Positions 19,521-28,835 of a DNA stretch of 64,000 nt are shown piece after piece. The DNA comes from Salinarimonas sp. (GTDB lineage: Bacteria; Pseudomonadota; Alphaproteobacteria; Rhizobiales; Beijerinckiaceae). Position 1 is the stretch's first letter; each line of letters opens with the position of its first letter. The notes beneath the pieces were generated by a model. It was not told where the DNA came from. It saw only the letters and a program-made list of their open reading frames with translations, and made no database searches. Location of the stretch: positions 1,757,501 to 1,821,500 of the forward strand of contig NZ_CP157794.1 in NCBI RefSeq assembly GCF_040111675.1, given 5' to 3'. The position numbers were made by a program, and so were the translations under genes.

Positions 19521-22457
19521 ATGAACGCCCCCGCCCGGATCGTCGCGCGCAACGCCTCCGGCCGCATCGTCAGCGAGGCCGCCCGTTTCGACGGCGATCC
19601 GGACGCGCTCGCCCGCGATCTGGCGGCGCATGTCGACGGCGAGGTGCGCTTCTCCGACGGCGACCGGGCGCTCTACGCCACCGATTCCTCGAACTACCGC
19701 CAGGTGCCGATCGGCGTCGTCGTCCCGCGCTCGGTCGAGGCCGGCGCGGAGGCCGTGCGGATCGCGGCCCGGCACGGGGCGCCGATCCTGTCGCGCGGCG
19801 GCGGCACCTCGCTCGCGGGGCAATGCACCAACACGGCGGTCGTGATCGACTGGTCGAAGCATTGCGGCCACGTGCTCGACATCGAGCCGGAGGCGCGCAC
19901 GGCCCGGGTCGAGCCCGGCTGCGTCCTGGACGTCCTGCGGACGCAGGCCGAGCGCCACCACCTCACCTTCGGCCCCGATCCGGCGACCCACAGCCACAAC
20001 ACGCTCGGGGGGATGATCGGCAACAATTCCTGCGGCGTGCACTCGGTGATCGGCAAGCGCACCGCCGACAATGTCGAGGCGCTCGACGTGATTACCGCGC
20101 GGGGCTTGCGCCTGACGGTGGGCAAGACCTCGGACGCCGATCTCGCCCGCATCCGCGCCGAGGGCGGGCCCGTCGCCGACCTCTACGACAATCTCGACGC
20201 GTTCCGGAAGACGCACGAGCGCCTGCTCCGCGAGGGCTACCCGGACATCCCCCGCCGGGTGTCCGGCTTCGCCGATCTCGACAAGCTCCTGCCGGAGCAC
20301 GGCTTCGACGTGGCGAAGGCGCTCGTCGGCACCGAGGGCACCTGCGTGACGATCCTCGGCGCGACGCTGAACCTGATCGAGAGCCCGCCCGAGCGGGTGC
20401 TCTGCGTGCTCTCCTTCCCCTCGATCTACGAGGCCGCCGACGAGGTGGTCGCCGTGCGCGAGCACGGCCCGATCGCCATCGAGGGGATCGACGGCTTCCT
20501 CGTCGACGCGATGCATCGCAAGCACCTGCACGAGGACGACATGGAGGTCCTCCCCGAGGGTGACAGCTGGCTCCTCGTCGAGTTCGGCGCCTTCGACCGG
20601 GCGCAGGCCGAGGAGAAGGCCCGCGCCCTGTGCCGCGCCTACGAGAAGAAGGGCGTATCCGCCCGCCTCCTCGCCGCGCCGGAGAAGACCGCGAAGGTCT
20701 GGAGCGTGCGCGAGGCGGGCCTGCCGGGCTCGGCCTACATCCCCGACCGCCCCGAGACCTGGGAGGGCTGGGAAGACACGGCGGTCCCGCCGGCGAAGCT
20801 CGGCGCCTATGTCCGCGAGCTCCAGGCGCTCTACGACAAATACGGCTACGTCTCCCCGATGTACGGCCATTTCGGCGACGGGCTCGTCCATTGCCGCGTC
20901 TCCTTCGACCTGAAGCACGAGGACGGCGTCGCGGAATGGTCGCGCTTCCTGAGCGACGCGGCGGATCTGGTGGTGAAGTACGGCGGCTCGCTCTCCGGCG
21001 AGCACGGCGACGGCCAGGCGCGCGGCGCCCTGCTCGAGCGCATGTACGGCCCCGATATGCTCGCCATGTTCCGCGCCTTCAAGGAGATCTGGGATCCCGA
21101 CGGGCTGATGAACCCCGGCAAGATCGTCGATCCCTACCCGGCGACCTCCAACCTGCGGCTCGGGCCGACGGTGGAGCCCGAGGAGCCGCGCACGGTCTTC
21201 TCCTACCACGAGGAGGGCGGCTTCGTGGCCGCAGCCGAGCGCTGCGTCGGGGTCGGCAAGTGCCGTCGGCTCGATTCGGAAGGCGGCGTGATGTGCCCGT
21301 CCTACATGGTCACCCGCGAGGAGAAGCACTCCACCCGCGGGCGCGCGCGGCTCCTGTTCGAGATGCTGCACGGCGGCGCCATGGAGGGCGGCTTCAAGGC
21401 CGACGCGGTGGAGGACGCGCTCTCGCTGTGCCTCGCCTGCAAGGGCTGCAAGAGCGATTGCCCGGTCAACGTCGACATGGCGACCTACAAGGCGGAGTTC
21501 CGGGCGCGCTACTACAAGGGCAAGCTGCGCCCCCGCTCGGCCTATTCGATGGGGCTGATCCACGTCTGGGCGCCGCTCGGCGCGCGCATGCCGCGGCTCG
21601 TCAATCTCGCCACGCGCCTGCCGGGCCTCGCCTCGATCGCCAAGAGCGTCGCGGGCCTCGCGCAGGAGCGCACCATCCCGTCCTTCGCGCACGAGACGTT
21701 CCGCAGCTGGTTCGCCCGCCGCCGCGACCGCCCGGAGACCGGCGAGCGGGTGCTGATCTGGCCGGACACGTTCAACGACCATTTCCGCCCGGGCACGCTG
21801 ATCGCTGCGACGCGGGTTCTCGAATCAGCCGGCTACCGCGTGGACATCCCGCGCCGGCGCCTGTGCTGCGGGCGGGCGCTCTACGCGGAGGGCTTCCTCG
21901 ATACGGCGCAGAAGCTCTGGATCCGCACGCTGGTCTCGCTCGCCGACGAGATCGAGGCGGGCACCCCGATCGTCGGCGTCGAGCCCGCCTGCACGACGGC
22001 GTTCAAGGACGAGCTCGTCAACATGTTTCCCGACGATCCGCGCGCGCGGGCGCTCTCGGAGCAGGTGTCCTATTTCTCGGATTTCGTGATGGCGCACGAG
22101 GCGCGCTTCGATCTTCCGGAGATCGCCGACGCGGCGCTCGTGCAGATCCACTGCAATCACCACGCCGTCCTGAAGGACGCGGGCGAGCGCGCGCTGTTCG
22201 AGAGGCTCGGCCTCGACGCCGAGATCGCGCCGTCGGGCTGCTGCGGCATGGCCGGCTCCTTCGGCTTCGCGCAGGAGACCTACGAGACGGGGATGGCCTG
22301 CGGCGAGCGGGTGATCCTGCCGATGGCGCGCGACGCGGGCGCGGACACCGTGATCCTCGCCGATGGTTATTCCTGCCGCGAGCAGATCGAGCAGGGCACG
22401 GGGCGCGCGACGCGCCACGTGGCGGAGCTGATGGCGGAGCGGATGGGGATGGCCTAG
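19521..22457 (+). CDS. FAD- and [Fe-S]-dependent D-2-hydroxyacid dehydrogenase (GlcD-GlcF fusion, YdiJ-like)
   Basis: 978 residues. N-terminal PCMH FAD-binding domain (ILSRGGGTSLAGQC, then GGMIGNNSCGVHS), FAD-oxidase C domain with GHFGDGLVHCRV and GSLSGEHGDGQARG, then two Cys-rich clusters (VGKCRRL...MCPSY and LCLACKGCKSDCP). A C-terminal half carries CCG-type motifs (RRLCCGRALY, PSGCCGMAGSFG). This is the single-chain version of glycolate/D-lactate oxidase subunits, as in YdiJ-type D-2-hydroxyglutarate dehydrogenases, passing electrons to the respiratory chain. With the preceding two genes it could oxidise a 2-hydroxy acid produced from a sugar acid. Confidence 0.92.
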   Translation: MNAPARIVARNASGRIVSEAARFDGDPDALARDLAAHVDGEVRFSDGDRALYATDSSNYRQVPIGVVVPRSVEAGAEAVRIAARHGAPILSRGGGTSLAGQCTNTAVVIDWSKHCGHVLDIEPEARTARVEPGCVLDVLRTQAERHHLTFGPDPATHSHNTLGGMIGNNSCGVHSVIGKRTADNVEALDVITARGLRLTVGKTSDADLARIRAEGGPVADLYDNLDAFRKTHERLLREGYPDIPRRVSGFADLDKLLPEHGFDVAKALVGTEGTCVTILGATLNLIESPPERVLCVLSFPSIYEAADEVVAVREHGPIAIEGIDGFLVDAMHRKHLHEDDMEVLPEGDSWLLVEFGAFDRAQAEEKARALCRAYEKKGVSARLLAAPEKTAKVWSVREAGLPGSAYIPDRPETWEGWEDTAVPPAKLGAYVRELQALYDKYGYVSPMYGHFGDGLVHCRVSFDLKHEDGVAEWSRFLSDAADLVVKYGGSLSGEHGDGQARGALLERMYGPDMLAMFRAFKEIWDPDGLMNPGKIVDPYPATSNLRLGPTVEPEEPRTVFSYHEEGGFVAAAERCVGVGKCRRLDSEGGVMCPSYMVTREEKHSTRGRARLLFEMLHGGAMEGGFKADAVEDALSLCLACKGCKSDCPVNVDMATYKAEFRARYYKGKLRPRSAYSMGLIHVWAPLGARMPRLVNLATRLPGLASIAKSVAGLAQERTIPSFAHETFRSWFARRRDRPETGERVLIWPDTFNDHFRPGTLIAATRVLESAGYRVDIPRRRLCCGRALYAEGFLDTAQKLWIRTLVSLADEIEAGTPIVGVEPACTTAFKDELVNMFPDDPRARALSEQVSYFSDFVMAHEARFDLPEIADAALVQIHCNHHAVLKDAGERALFERLGLDAEIAPSGCCGMAGSFGFAQETYETGMACGERVILPMARDAGADTVILADGYSCREQIEQGTGRATRHVAELMAERMGMA

Positions 22458-23212
22458 CCCTGCTTGTTCGCCTCGAGCGTCGCCTCGGCGCGGCGCGCGA
22501 ATTCCGCTGCGGAAAGACCCGGCGGGATCGGCTCGGCGTAGGTCACCGTGATCGCGCCGGCCCGGCGCGGGGCGCCGGAGCGCCAGAACGCGCCGGCGTC
22601 GTGCGCCATCGGCAGGGCGGGGACGCCGAGCGCGGTGTAGAGCAGCTCCGTGCCGCGCTTGAAGACCACGGGGTCCGTCGGCGCGCGGCGCGTGCCTTCG
22701 GGGAAGATCAGCACGGGGCGGCCCTCGGCGAGCGTCGCGCGGCTCTGGGCGATCATCTCCTTGAGGGCCTTGCCGCCACTGGCGCGGTCGATGACGATCA
22801 TGCCCGAGCGCCGCAGGTACCAGCCGAAGACGGGAATCGCGAGCAGCTCCTGCTTCGCCACGATGGCGACGTCGGGAAACAGCACGAGCGCCGCGAAGGT
22901 CTCCCAGGTGGATTGGTGGTTCGCGACGACGAGGAACGGTCCCTCGGGCACGTTCTCCCGGCCGCGCTCGACGTGGCGAAGCCCCACGATCGCGCGCAGG
23001 CCGAAAAAGGCGCCGCGCACCCACACCCGCGTCGCCGCCCGGATCGCCCGCGGCGAGCCGACGAGCGCGAAGATCGGGATGGCGAGGCCGAACAGGCCGG
23101 TCCACAGGGCCAGATAAGCGTCGAAGGCGCGCGAGCGCGCATTCGGGATCAGGCGCCGCGGGGCCGGCGGCGCGGCCGGCAGGGCAGGGGGGAGCGCGGT
23201 CGTCTCGGTCAT
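22454..23212 (-). CDS. plsC: 1-acyl-sn-glycerol-3-phosphate acyltransferase
   Basis: 252-residue membrane-associated acyltransferase making phosphatidic acid. Block I is NHQSTWET (an HX4E variant of the usual HX4D), block III FPEGTRRAP, block IV VPALPMAHDAG. A hydrophobic N-terminal anchor lies at about 30-60. The start overlaps the stop of the DUF6481-like gene (ATGA), making it the third gene of a tightly coupled trio. It converges on the dehydrogenase gene with a 4-bp overlap. Confidence 0.9.
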   Translation of the reverse strand: MTETTALPPALPAAPPAPRRLIPNARSRAFDAYLALWTGLFGLAIPIFALVGSPRAIRAATRVWVRGAFFGLRAIVGLRHVERGRENVPEGPFLVVANHQSTWETFAALVLFPDVAIVAKQELLAIPVFGWYLRRSGMIVIDRASGGKALKEMIAQSRATLAEGRPVLIFPEGTRRAPTDPVVFKRGTELLYTALGVPALPMAHDAGAFWRSGAPRRAGAITVTYAEPIPPGLSAAEFARRAEATLEANKQG

Positions 23213-23565
23213 TTGCGGGCTTTGCGGGCGGCGTAGCGGGCGTCTCGGGCGGCCTTCTGCTGGGCCAGCAGATCGGCCTCGCGGCGGGCGGCGTCGGCCT
23301 CCTCGGTCGCCGCGCGCTCGCGCTCGGCGGTCTCGCGGGCGATCCGCTCCGCCTGCTGCCGCTCGGCGTCGGCGGCGCGCTGGGCGGCCTTCTCGGCGCG
23401 TCGGGCGTCGGCCTCGCGGGTCGCGGCGGCCTGGGCCGCACGCCGCTCGGCGGCGGCCGGATCGTTCTGGGGCGAACGCGCCTTGGCGCGCTCCAGCATG
23501 GCGCGCTTGGCGCTCGCGGCGTCGCTCTGGCGGTCGGTGAAGCTCTTCTCGCGAAAGCCGCTCAT
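23209..23565 (-). CDS. Small Ala/Arg-rich coiled-coil protein (DUF6481-like)
   Basis: 118 residues, very rich in Ala, Arg and Glu. From about residue 25 onward it is one long charged helix, likely coiled coil. The opening GFREKSFTDRQSDAASAKRAMLE is the part typical of this alphaproteobacterial family of unknown function. It overlaps plsC downstream and the 62-residue gene upstream by 4 bp each. Confidence 0.72.
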   Translation of the reverse strand: MSGFREKSFTDRQSDAASAKRAMLERAKARSPQNDPAAAERRAAQAAATREADARRAEKAAQRAADAERQQAERIARETAERERAATEEADAARREADLLAQQKAARDARYAARKARK

Positions 23566-23750
23566 GAGCGAATCTCGCTCTCGCGGACGGCGAGCTCGGC
23601 GGAGCCCGACTTCACCCGGTAGGCGGCCTCGCCCGTCTGGTCGGCCGGCATCAGGCGCACGATCTCGTAGCTGTCGGCGCCGGTGAAGCGCCCATCGGGA
23701 ACCGGGGCGCGCAGCAGGCGGACCCGTTGGCCGATCTTGAAGCGGTGCAT
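23562..23750 (-). CDS. Small hypothetical protein (KOW-like beta fold)
   Basis: 62 residues; begins HRFKIGQRVRLLR and continues with alternating strand-like stretches (YEIVRLMPADQTGEAAYRVK), as in small SH3/KOW-like barrels common in Rhizobiales. Function unknown. Ribosome site AGAGGAAG. First gene of a three-gene operon ending in plsC. Confidence 0.7.
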   Translation of the reverse strand: MHRFKIGQRVRLLRAPVPDGRFTGADSYEIVRLMPADQTGEAAYRVKSGSAELAVRESEIRS

Positions 23751-23801
23751 TCTCTCTTCCTCTCGTCGAAGCGCCGGCGGCGGCCGCCGGCGCCAATGCG
23801 T

Positions 23802-23829
23802 GAAGCCACCCGGGAGATCGGGTGGCTTC
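23802..23829. terminator. Hairpin downstream of cspA
   Basis: Perfect 10-bp stem GAAGCCACCC/GGGTGGCTTC (23802-23811, 23820-23829) with an 8-nt loop, 30 bp past the cold-shock gene stop and before the trio ending in plsC. No clear U tract follows on either strand, so it is terminator-like rather than certain. Confidence 0.6.
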
Positions 23830-23858
23830 GGTATCCGCGTCTGACGACGAGGCGGGCC

Positions 23859-24068
23859 TCAGGCGGCCTGGATGTTGTTGACGGCGACCTTGCCGGTGCG
23901 GCGGTCTTCCGCCGTGTCGAAGGCCACCTTCTGGCCCTCGACGAGGCCGCGCATGCCGGCGCGCTCGAGCGCGGTGGCGTGCACGAAGACGTCCTTCGAG
24001 CCGTCCTCGGGCTGAATGAAGCCGAAGCCCTTCTGGTCGTTATAGAATTTCACGGTACCGTTGGTCAT
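23859..24068 (-). CDS. Cold-shock domain protein
   Basis: 69-residue CspA-type RNA-binding beta barrel. RNP1 is KGFGFIQP and RNP2 is VFVHATAL, both intact; [14 protein letters not shown] is the standard opening. It binds single-stranded RNA and acts as RNA chaperone or antiterminator. The 348 bp upstream to the next divergent gene contain no other gene. Confidence 0.95.
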   Translation of the reverse strand: MTNGTVKFYNDQKGFGFIQPEDGSKDVFVHATALERAGMRGLVEGQKVAFDTAEDRRTGKVAVNNIQAA

Positions 24069-24416
24069 TGTGTCGTCCAGTCTGAAGTGCGTGCGTGCAA
24101 GCGGGCGCACAGGGCGTGCGTCCGGTCGCGGTCGTCGATGTTTCGGTAGAGTCTGAACGCCCGCACGGCTCAGCCAGCGCGACACGGCCCGATTGTCCGG
24201 CCAAAAGATCGTCCCCTGAAATACGCGCCTTCACCCGCAAATACAAGGGTGCGGGCTCTCGTTTCAACGAGAGAACGGAACTCGGCCGATCTGCGCGTCG
24301 AGCGCGTGCGTCGTTAACCGTATCTTCACCACGGCGTCGACGCGCCTGCGAGAACAGTCGATAGTCGGCGAAATTCGAGCCGGACCGCCCGGCACCCATG
24401 GAAAGGATGCGCGACG
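24069..24416. promoter_or_regulatory. Intergenic region: probable cspA leader and divergent promoters
   Basis: 348 bp without a credible gene between the cold-shock gene and a divergent membrane-protein gene. Long 5' leaders are normal for csp mRNAs. I see no strong hairpin or canonical -35/-10 pair that I can assign with confidence. Confidence 0.35.
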
Positions 24417-25280
24417 ATGGGCGCCGCGGACGTGGTCGCAGCAGCAGGAAGGGAGGCTCGCGATCTCGCGCGCGTGATGCGCCGCGACCCCGTCGCCGGA
24501 ACCGGCGCGCGTCTCCTGCTCGGGATCACCCTCGGCGCCGTCCTCGTCCATTGCGCGGCCATCGCGGGGGAACAGCTCGGCCTCCTGCGCGACGAGGCCC
24601 TGGTCGACTTCCTGCGCCTCGACTACGACCGCGCGCTTCCCGAGATCCTCAATTACGGCCAGACGCTGCTCGCGGCGGTCCTGTTCGGGATTCTGTTCCT
24701 GCGCGGCCGCGGCGCGGTCTTCGCCGGCTTCGCGCTCGCCTTCGCCGTCATCGCCCTCGACGACATGGTGTCCTATCACGAGATGGCTGGCGACGCGCTC
24801 GTCGTGGCCCTCGACCTGCCGGCCCTGCCGGGCCTGCGCCCGGACGACAGCGGCGAGCTCCTCGCCTGGGCGCTGGTCGGCGTTCCGCTCGTCGCGCTGC
24901 TGGCCTGGGGCTTCGTCGTCGCCGACCGCGCCGCGCGTGGGCTCGCCGTTCTCGCCGGCGCGTCGCTCGGCCTCCTCGCCGTTTTCGCGGTGGGCGTCGA
25001 CATGGCGCATGTCGCGCTCACCTCGGAGGCCGTCGGCCTGCCGGCGGCGCTCGCCGGCGCGCTCGGCATCGCGCCGGATCTCGCCTTCAAGGGCGTCGAC
25101 GCCGTGCTGATGACCGCGGAGGACGGCGGCGAGATGCTCGCGATCGCGCTCGCGGCCGCGCTCGCGCTCGCCGCCTGGCGGCGCGAGACGGCGGCGAGCG
25201 ACCGTCACTTCGGACTCGCGCTCGCGCCGGAGCGTCTCGCCTACGTTCAGCGCGTGGGGATCGGCGTCTCGCCGCGGTAA
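24417..25280 (+). CDS. Multi-pass membrane protein of unknown function
   Basis: 287 residues with about six hydrophobic segments (for example LLLGITLGAVLVHCAAIAG, AVFAGFALAFAVIALDDMV, LLAWALVGVPLVALLAWGF and a final LAIALAAALALAAW). I do not recognise the family. Acidic and His residues lie in or near membrane segments (LDDMVSYHEMAG, GVDMAHVAL), which could bind a metal or proton. Start ATG 24417 follows GGAAAGGATGCGCGACG. Its 3' end overlaps the convergent dehydrogenase gene by 34 bp. Confidence 0.65.
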   Translation: MGAADVVAAAGREARDLARVMRRDPVAGTGARLLLGITLGAVLVHCAAIAGEQLGLLRDEALVDFLRLDYDRALPEILNYGQTLLAAVLFGILFLRGRGAVFAGFALAFAVIALDDMVSYHEMAGDALVVALDLPALPGLRPDDSGELLAWALVGVPLVALLAWGFVVADRAARGLAVLAGASLGLLAVFAVGVDMAHVALTSEAVGLPAALAGALGIAPDLAFKGVDAVLMTAEDGGEMLAIALAAALALAAWRRETAASDRHFGLALAPERLAYVQRVGIGVSPR

Positions 25281-26122
25281 TCGTAGAAGCCACGCTTGGT
25301 CTTGCGGCCGAGCCAGCCGGCCTCGACGTACTTCACCAGGAGCGGGCAGGGCCGGTACTTGGTATCGGCGAGGCCGTCGTGCAGCACCTGCATGACGGAG
25401 AGGCAGGTGTCGAGCCCGATGAAGTCGGCGAGCTGCAGCGGCCCCATCGGATGGTTGGCGCCGAGCCGCATGGCGGTGTCGATGGCGTCGACGGAGCCCA
25501 CGCCCTCGTAGAGCGTGTAGATCGCCTCGTTGATCATCGGCAGCAGGATGCGATTGACGATGAAGGCGGGGAAATCCTCCGCGGTCGTCGTCGTCTTGCC
25601 GAGCTTGTCGATGAAGGCCTTGGCCGACTCGAAGGTCGGGTCCTCGGTGGCGATGCCGCGAATCAGCTCGACCAGCTGCATCAACGGCACGGGGTTCATG
25701 AAGTGGATGCCGATGAAGCGTTCGGGCCGATCGGTGGAGGCGGCGAGGCGCGTGATCGAGATCGAGGACGTGTTGGACGCGATGATCGTCTCGGGACGCA
25801 GAACCGGGCAGAGCGCCGTGAAGATCGAGCGCTTGACCTGCTCGTTCTCGGTGGCCGCCTCGATGACGATGTCCGCCGGCGAGAGCGCCTCGAGGCCCAC
25901 CGCCGGGCGGATCCGGTCGAGCGCGGACTTGCGCTCTGCGTCCGAGATCATCTCCTTGGCGACCTGGCGGGCCATGTTGCCGTTGATCGTGGCGAGCCCG
26001 GTGGTGACCCGGTCCTCGCTGACGTCGTTCAGGAGAACATCGAGACCCGCGAGCGCGCAGACATGGGCGATGCCGTTGCCCATCTGTCCCGCGCCGATGA
26101 CGCCGACCGTCTTGATCTCCAT
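25247..26122 (-). CDS. hbdA: 3-hydroxybutyryl-CoA dehydrogenase
   Basis: 291 residues; NAD(P)-dependent oxidation of 3-hydroxyacyl-CoA to 3-oxoacyl-CoA. Rossmann motif GVIGAGQMGNGIAH near the N-terminus. The catalytic His is in GIHFMNPVPLMQLVE, and Glu and Asn partners in SNTSSISI and AFIVNRILLPMINEAI. C-terminal helical domain GLDTCLSVMQVLHDG and GWLGRKTKRGFYDY. Length is that of the stand-alone short-chain enzyme (about 290). It lies downstream of etfBA on the same strand but beyond a terminator. Confidence 0.93.
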   Translation of the reverse strand: MEIKTVGVIGAGQMGNGIAHVCALAGLDVLLNDVSEDRVTTGLATINGNMARQVAKEMISDAERKSALDRIRPAVGLEALSPADIVIEAATENEQVKRSIFTALCPVLRPETIIASNTSSISITRLAASTDRPERFIGIHFMNPVPLMQLVELIRGIATEDPTFESAKAFIDKLGKTTTTAEDFPAFIVNRILLPMINEAIYTLYEGVGSVDAIDTAMRLGANHPMGPLQLADFIGLDTCLSVMQVLHDGLADTKYRPCPLLVKYVEAGWLGRKTKRGFYDYRGETPIPTR

Positions 26123-26259
26123 GAGATCGTCCTCACCATCCGTTCCGCGCGGCCGTTCCGGCCGCATCCGACACACGCGCCCGATCGCCTCGGGCCGCGG
26201 CGACCTTCGCACGAGCGGGCGCGCTTGCCCATGCCCCGCGCCCGAAAAAACGGTTCAAA

Positions 26260-26289
26260 AGCAGAGGCGCGCGCCGGAGGGCGCGCGCC
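26260..26289 (-). terminator. Rho-independent terminator after etfBA
   Basis: 10-bp perfect stem GGCGCGCGCC twice in inverted order (26266-26275 and 26280-26289) with a GGAG loop, 9 bp past the etfA stop. Reading the minus strand it is followed by CTCTGCTTTTG and, further on, TTTTTT. Confidence 0.85.
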
Positions 26290-26298
26290 GCGTGAGCC

Positions 26299-27234
26299 TC
26301 ACTTGGAGAGCTCGTCCTTCAGATCCGGCAGGATCTGGAACAGATCCCCCACGAGGCCGTAATCGGCCACCTGGAAGATCGGGGCTTCCTCGTCCTTGTT
26401 GATGGCGACGATGACGCGCGAATCCTTCATGCCGGCGAGGTGCTGGATGGCGCCGGAGATGCCCACCGCGATGTAGAGGTCGGGCGCGACGACCTTGCCG
26501 GTCTGGCCGACCTGCCAGTCGTTGGGCGCGTAGCCCGCGTCGACCGCGGCGCGCGAGGCGCCCATGGCCGCGCCGAGCGTGTCGGCGATGGGCTCGATAT
26601 AGGTCTTGAAATTCTCCGTCGAGCCGAGCGAGCGGCCGCCGGAGATGATGATCTTGGCCGACGTCAGCTCGGGCCGGTCGGAATGGGCGATCTCCTCGCC
26701 CTTGAAGCTCGACAGACCCGGATCCTCGGCGGCCGGGACCTGCTCGACCTTCGCGGAGCCCCCGGTCCCCACCGCCTGGAAGGAGGCGGTGCGCACCGTG
26801 ATCACCTTCTTCGGCTCGGTGCAGGTGACGGTCTGGAGCGCGTTGCCGGCGTAGATCGGCCGCTCGAACGTGTCGGGGGCGACCACCTTCACGATGTCGG
26901 AGACCTGCATCACGTCGATGAGCGCCGCGACGCGGGGCATGACGTTCTTGCCCGTGGTCGAGGCCGGCGCGACCAGCGCGTCGTAGCGCTCGGCCAGCGC
27001 GACGATCAGCGCGGCGAGCGGCTCGGCGAGAAACCGCTCGTAGGCGGGCGCATCGGCGTGGAGCACGGTCTCGACGCCCTCCAGCGTCGCCGCCGCCTCG
27101 GCGACGGCGCCGGCGCCGGAGCCCGCGACCAGCACGTGCACGGGCGAGCCGATCTCGCGGGCGGCGGCGAGCGTCTTGTGGGTCGCGTCCTTGAGGGTCG
27201 CGTTGTCGTGTTCGGCGAGGACGAGGATCGCCAT
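26299..27234 (-). CDS. etfA: Electron transfer flavoprotein alpha subunit
   Basis: 311 residues. The C-terminal FAD-binding domain is clear: [58 protein letters not shown] and [20 protein letters not shown]. With EtfB it carries electrons from acyl-CoA and other dehydrogenases to ETF:quinone oxidoreductase. The gene follows etfB after 2 bp. Confidence 0.97.
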   Translation of the reverse strand: MAILVLAEHDNATLKDATHKTLAAAREIGSPVHVLVAGSGAGAVAEAAATLEGVETVLHADAPAYERFLAEPLAALIVALAERYDALVAPASTTGKNVMPRVAALIDVMQVSDIVKVVAPDTFERPIYAGNALQTVTCTEPKKVITVRTASFQAVGTGGSAKVEQVPAAEDPGLSSFKGEEIAHSDRPELTSAKIIISGGRSLGSTENFKTYIEPIADTLGAAMGASRAAVDAGYAPNDWQVGQTGKVVAPDLYIAVGISGAIQHLAGMKDSRVIVAINKDEEAPIFQVADYGLVGDLFQILPDLKDELSK

Positions 27235-27236
27235 GG

Positions 27237-27986
27237 TCAGAGCACTCCCGCTTCGTTCTTGAGCTTGCCGACGAGCTCGGCGACCGAGCCGACCTTGACG
27301 CCGGCCTCGCGCTTGGGCGGCTCCGTCGTCTTCACCACGGTGAGCCGCGGGGCGACGTCGACGCCGAGCGCGTCGGGCGTCGTCTCCTCGAGCGGCTTCT
27401 TCTTGGCCTTCATGATGTTGGGCAGCGACGCGTAGCGCGGCTCGTTGAGGCGCAGGTCCGTCGTGACGATGGCGGGGAGCTTCAGCGAGACCGTCTGGAG
27501 GCCGCCGTCGACCTCGCGCGTGACGTCGATCGTGCCCTCGGCGGGCTCGACCTTCGAGGCGAAGGTGCCCTGGGCCCAGCCCAGCAGCGCGGCCAGCATC
27601 TGGCCGGTCTGGTTGCAATCGTCGTCGATCGCCTGCTTGCCCATGATCACCAGGTCCGGGCTCTCGTTGCCGACGATCGCCTTCAGCAGCTTCGCCACCG
27701 CGAGCGGCTCGACCACGCCGTCGGTCTTGACCAGGATGCCTCGGTCCGCGCCCATGGCGAGCGCCGTGCGGATCGTCTCGGCCGATTGCTGCGGCCCGAT
27801 CGACACCGCCACGACTTCCGTCGCGACGCCCTTCTCCTTGAGCCGGATCGCCTCCTCGACGGCGATCTCGTCGAAGGGGTTCATCGACATCTTCACGTTG
27901 GCGAGGTCGACGCCGGACCCGTCGGGCTTCACCCGGATCTTCACGTTGTAGTCGACCACCCGCTTGACAGGCACCAGGATCTTCAT
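27237..27986 (-). CDS. etfB: Electron transfer flavoprotein beta subunit
   Basis: 249 residues, AMP-binding partner of EtfA. Motifs: [32 protein letters not shown], the signature region [19 protein letters not shown] and the recognition segment [15 protein letters not shown]. Full length. First gene of the etfBA operon; the 179 bp upstream before the adenosyltransferase stop should hold the promoter. Confidence 0.97.
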   Translation of the reverse strand: MKILVPVKRVVDYNVKIRVKPDGSGVDLANVKMSMNPFDEIAVEEAIRLKEKGVATEVVAVSIGPQQSAETIRTALAMGADRGILVKTDGVVEPLAVAKLLKAIVGNESPDLVIMGKQAIDDDCNQTGQMLAALLGWAQGTFASKVEPAEGTIDVTREVDGGLQTVSLKLPAIVTTDLRLNEPRYASLPNIMKAKKKPLEETTPDALGVDVAPRLTVVKTTEPPKREAGVKVGSVAELVGKLKNEAGVL

Positions 27987-28165
27987 GGGTTGACGTCCTC
28001 GTCGCAAGGCGCTGGGTCGCGCCCGCACCGGCCGCCGATGCGGCCTCGTCTGGCGTTGAACCGAAAGCGAGCGGACCGTACAGAGCGCGCTTCTTCGTTG
28101 TCAACGCGCGAAAAAGGCCAATCGGTCCCGCTTCGCCCCGCGCCGCGGAGCGCGCGGAGTCGTCG

Positions 28166-28759
28166 TCACCGGTTCTTGCCCGGCACCCAGAGCACGTCGG
28201 CCTGACCCTTCTCGTTCACGTGCCGGCTGGCGACGAAGAGGAAGTCGGAGAGCCGGTTGAGATATCGCACCGCCGCGTCCGAGACGGGCTCGTCGGACTT
28301 CGCCGCGAGCGCGACGACGAGACGCTCCGCGCGCCGGCAGACGGTGCGGGCGAGATGCAGCGCGGCGGCGGCCGGCGACCCGCCCGGGAGGACGAAGGAG
28401 CGCAGCGGCTGGAGGTCGGCGTTGAGCTGGTCGATCTCGCGCTCGAGGCGCTCGACCTGGGACGCGACGATCCGCAGCGGCTCGTAGGGCAGGGGCTCGC
28501 CCGTGTCCGGGGTGGCGAGATCGGCGCCGAGATCGAACAGGTCGTTCTGGATGCGCGCGAGCATGGCGTCGACCTCCGGCGCGGCGCTCGCCGTGTGCAG
28601 GCGAGCCATGCCGATGCAGGCGTTGGTCTCGTCCACCGTCCCGTAGCTCTCGATGCGCAGATCGTTCTTCGGGCGGCGTTCGCCGCTCGCGAGCGCCGTC
28701 GTGCCCTGGTCTCCGGTACGGGTGTAGATACGGTTGAGGACGACCACGTCCGCCTCCAT
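28166..28759 (-). CDS. Cob(I)alamin adenosyltransferase, PduO type
   Basis: 197-residue enzyme adenosylating cob(I)alamin to coenzyme B12, needed by methylmalonyl-/ethylmalonyl-CoA mutases. Motifs of the PduO/MMAB family: IYTRTGDQGTTAL, VDETNACIGMA, and at the C-terminus RTVCRRAERLVVAL then YLNRLSDFLFVASRHVN. Full length. The presence of pccB in the same window fits propionyl-CoA metabolism. No cobalamin riboswitch is seen upstream. Confidence 0.94.
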   Translation of the reverse strand: MEADVVVLNRIYTRTGDQGTTALASGERRPKNDLRIESYGTVDETNACIGMARLHTASAAPEVDAMLARIQNDLFDLGADLATPDTGEPLPYEPLRIVASQVERLEREIDQLNADLQPLRSFVLPGGSPAAAALHLARTVCRRAERLVVALAAKSDEPVSDAAVRYLNRLSDFLFVASRHVNEKGQADVLWVPGKNR

Positions 28760-28835
28760 GCTCGGGTGACTGTCCGCCCCAGATAGGGCGGCCCGCGCCG
28801 GGAAGGAAGCGCCGGGGAGAAAGCCCCCGCCGCGC

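Noticed and set aside
19056-21782. Long antisense frame (about 900 residues) opposite the FAD/Fe-S dehydrogenase
   Set aside because: High G+C gives open antisense frames; no motif, no ribosome site, and the plus strand has full domain support.
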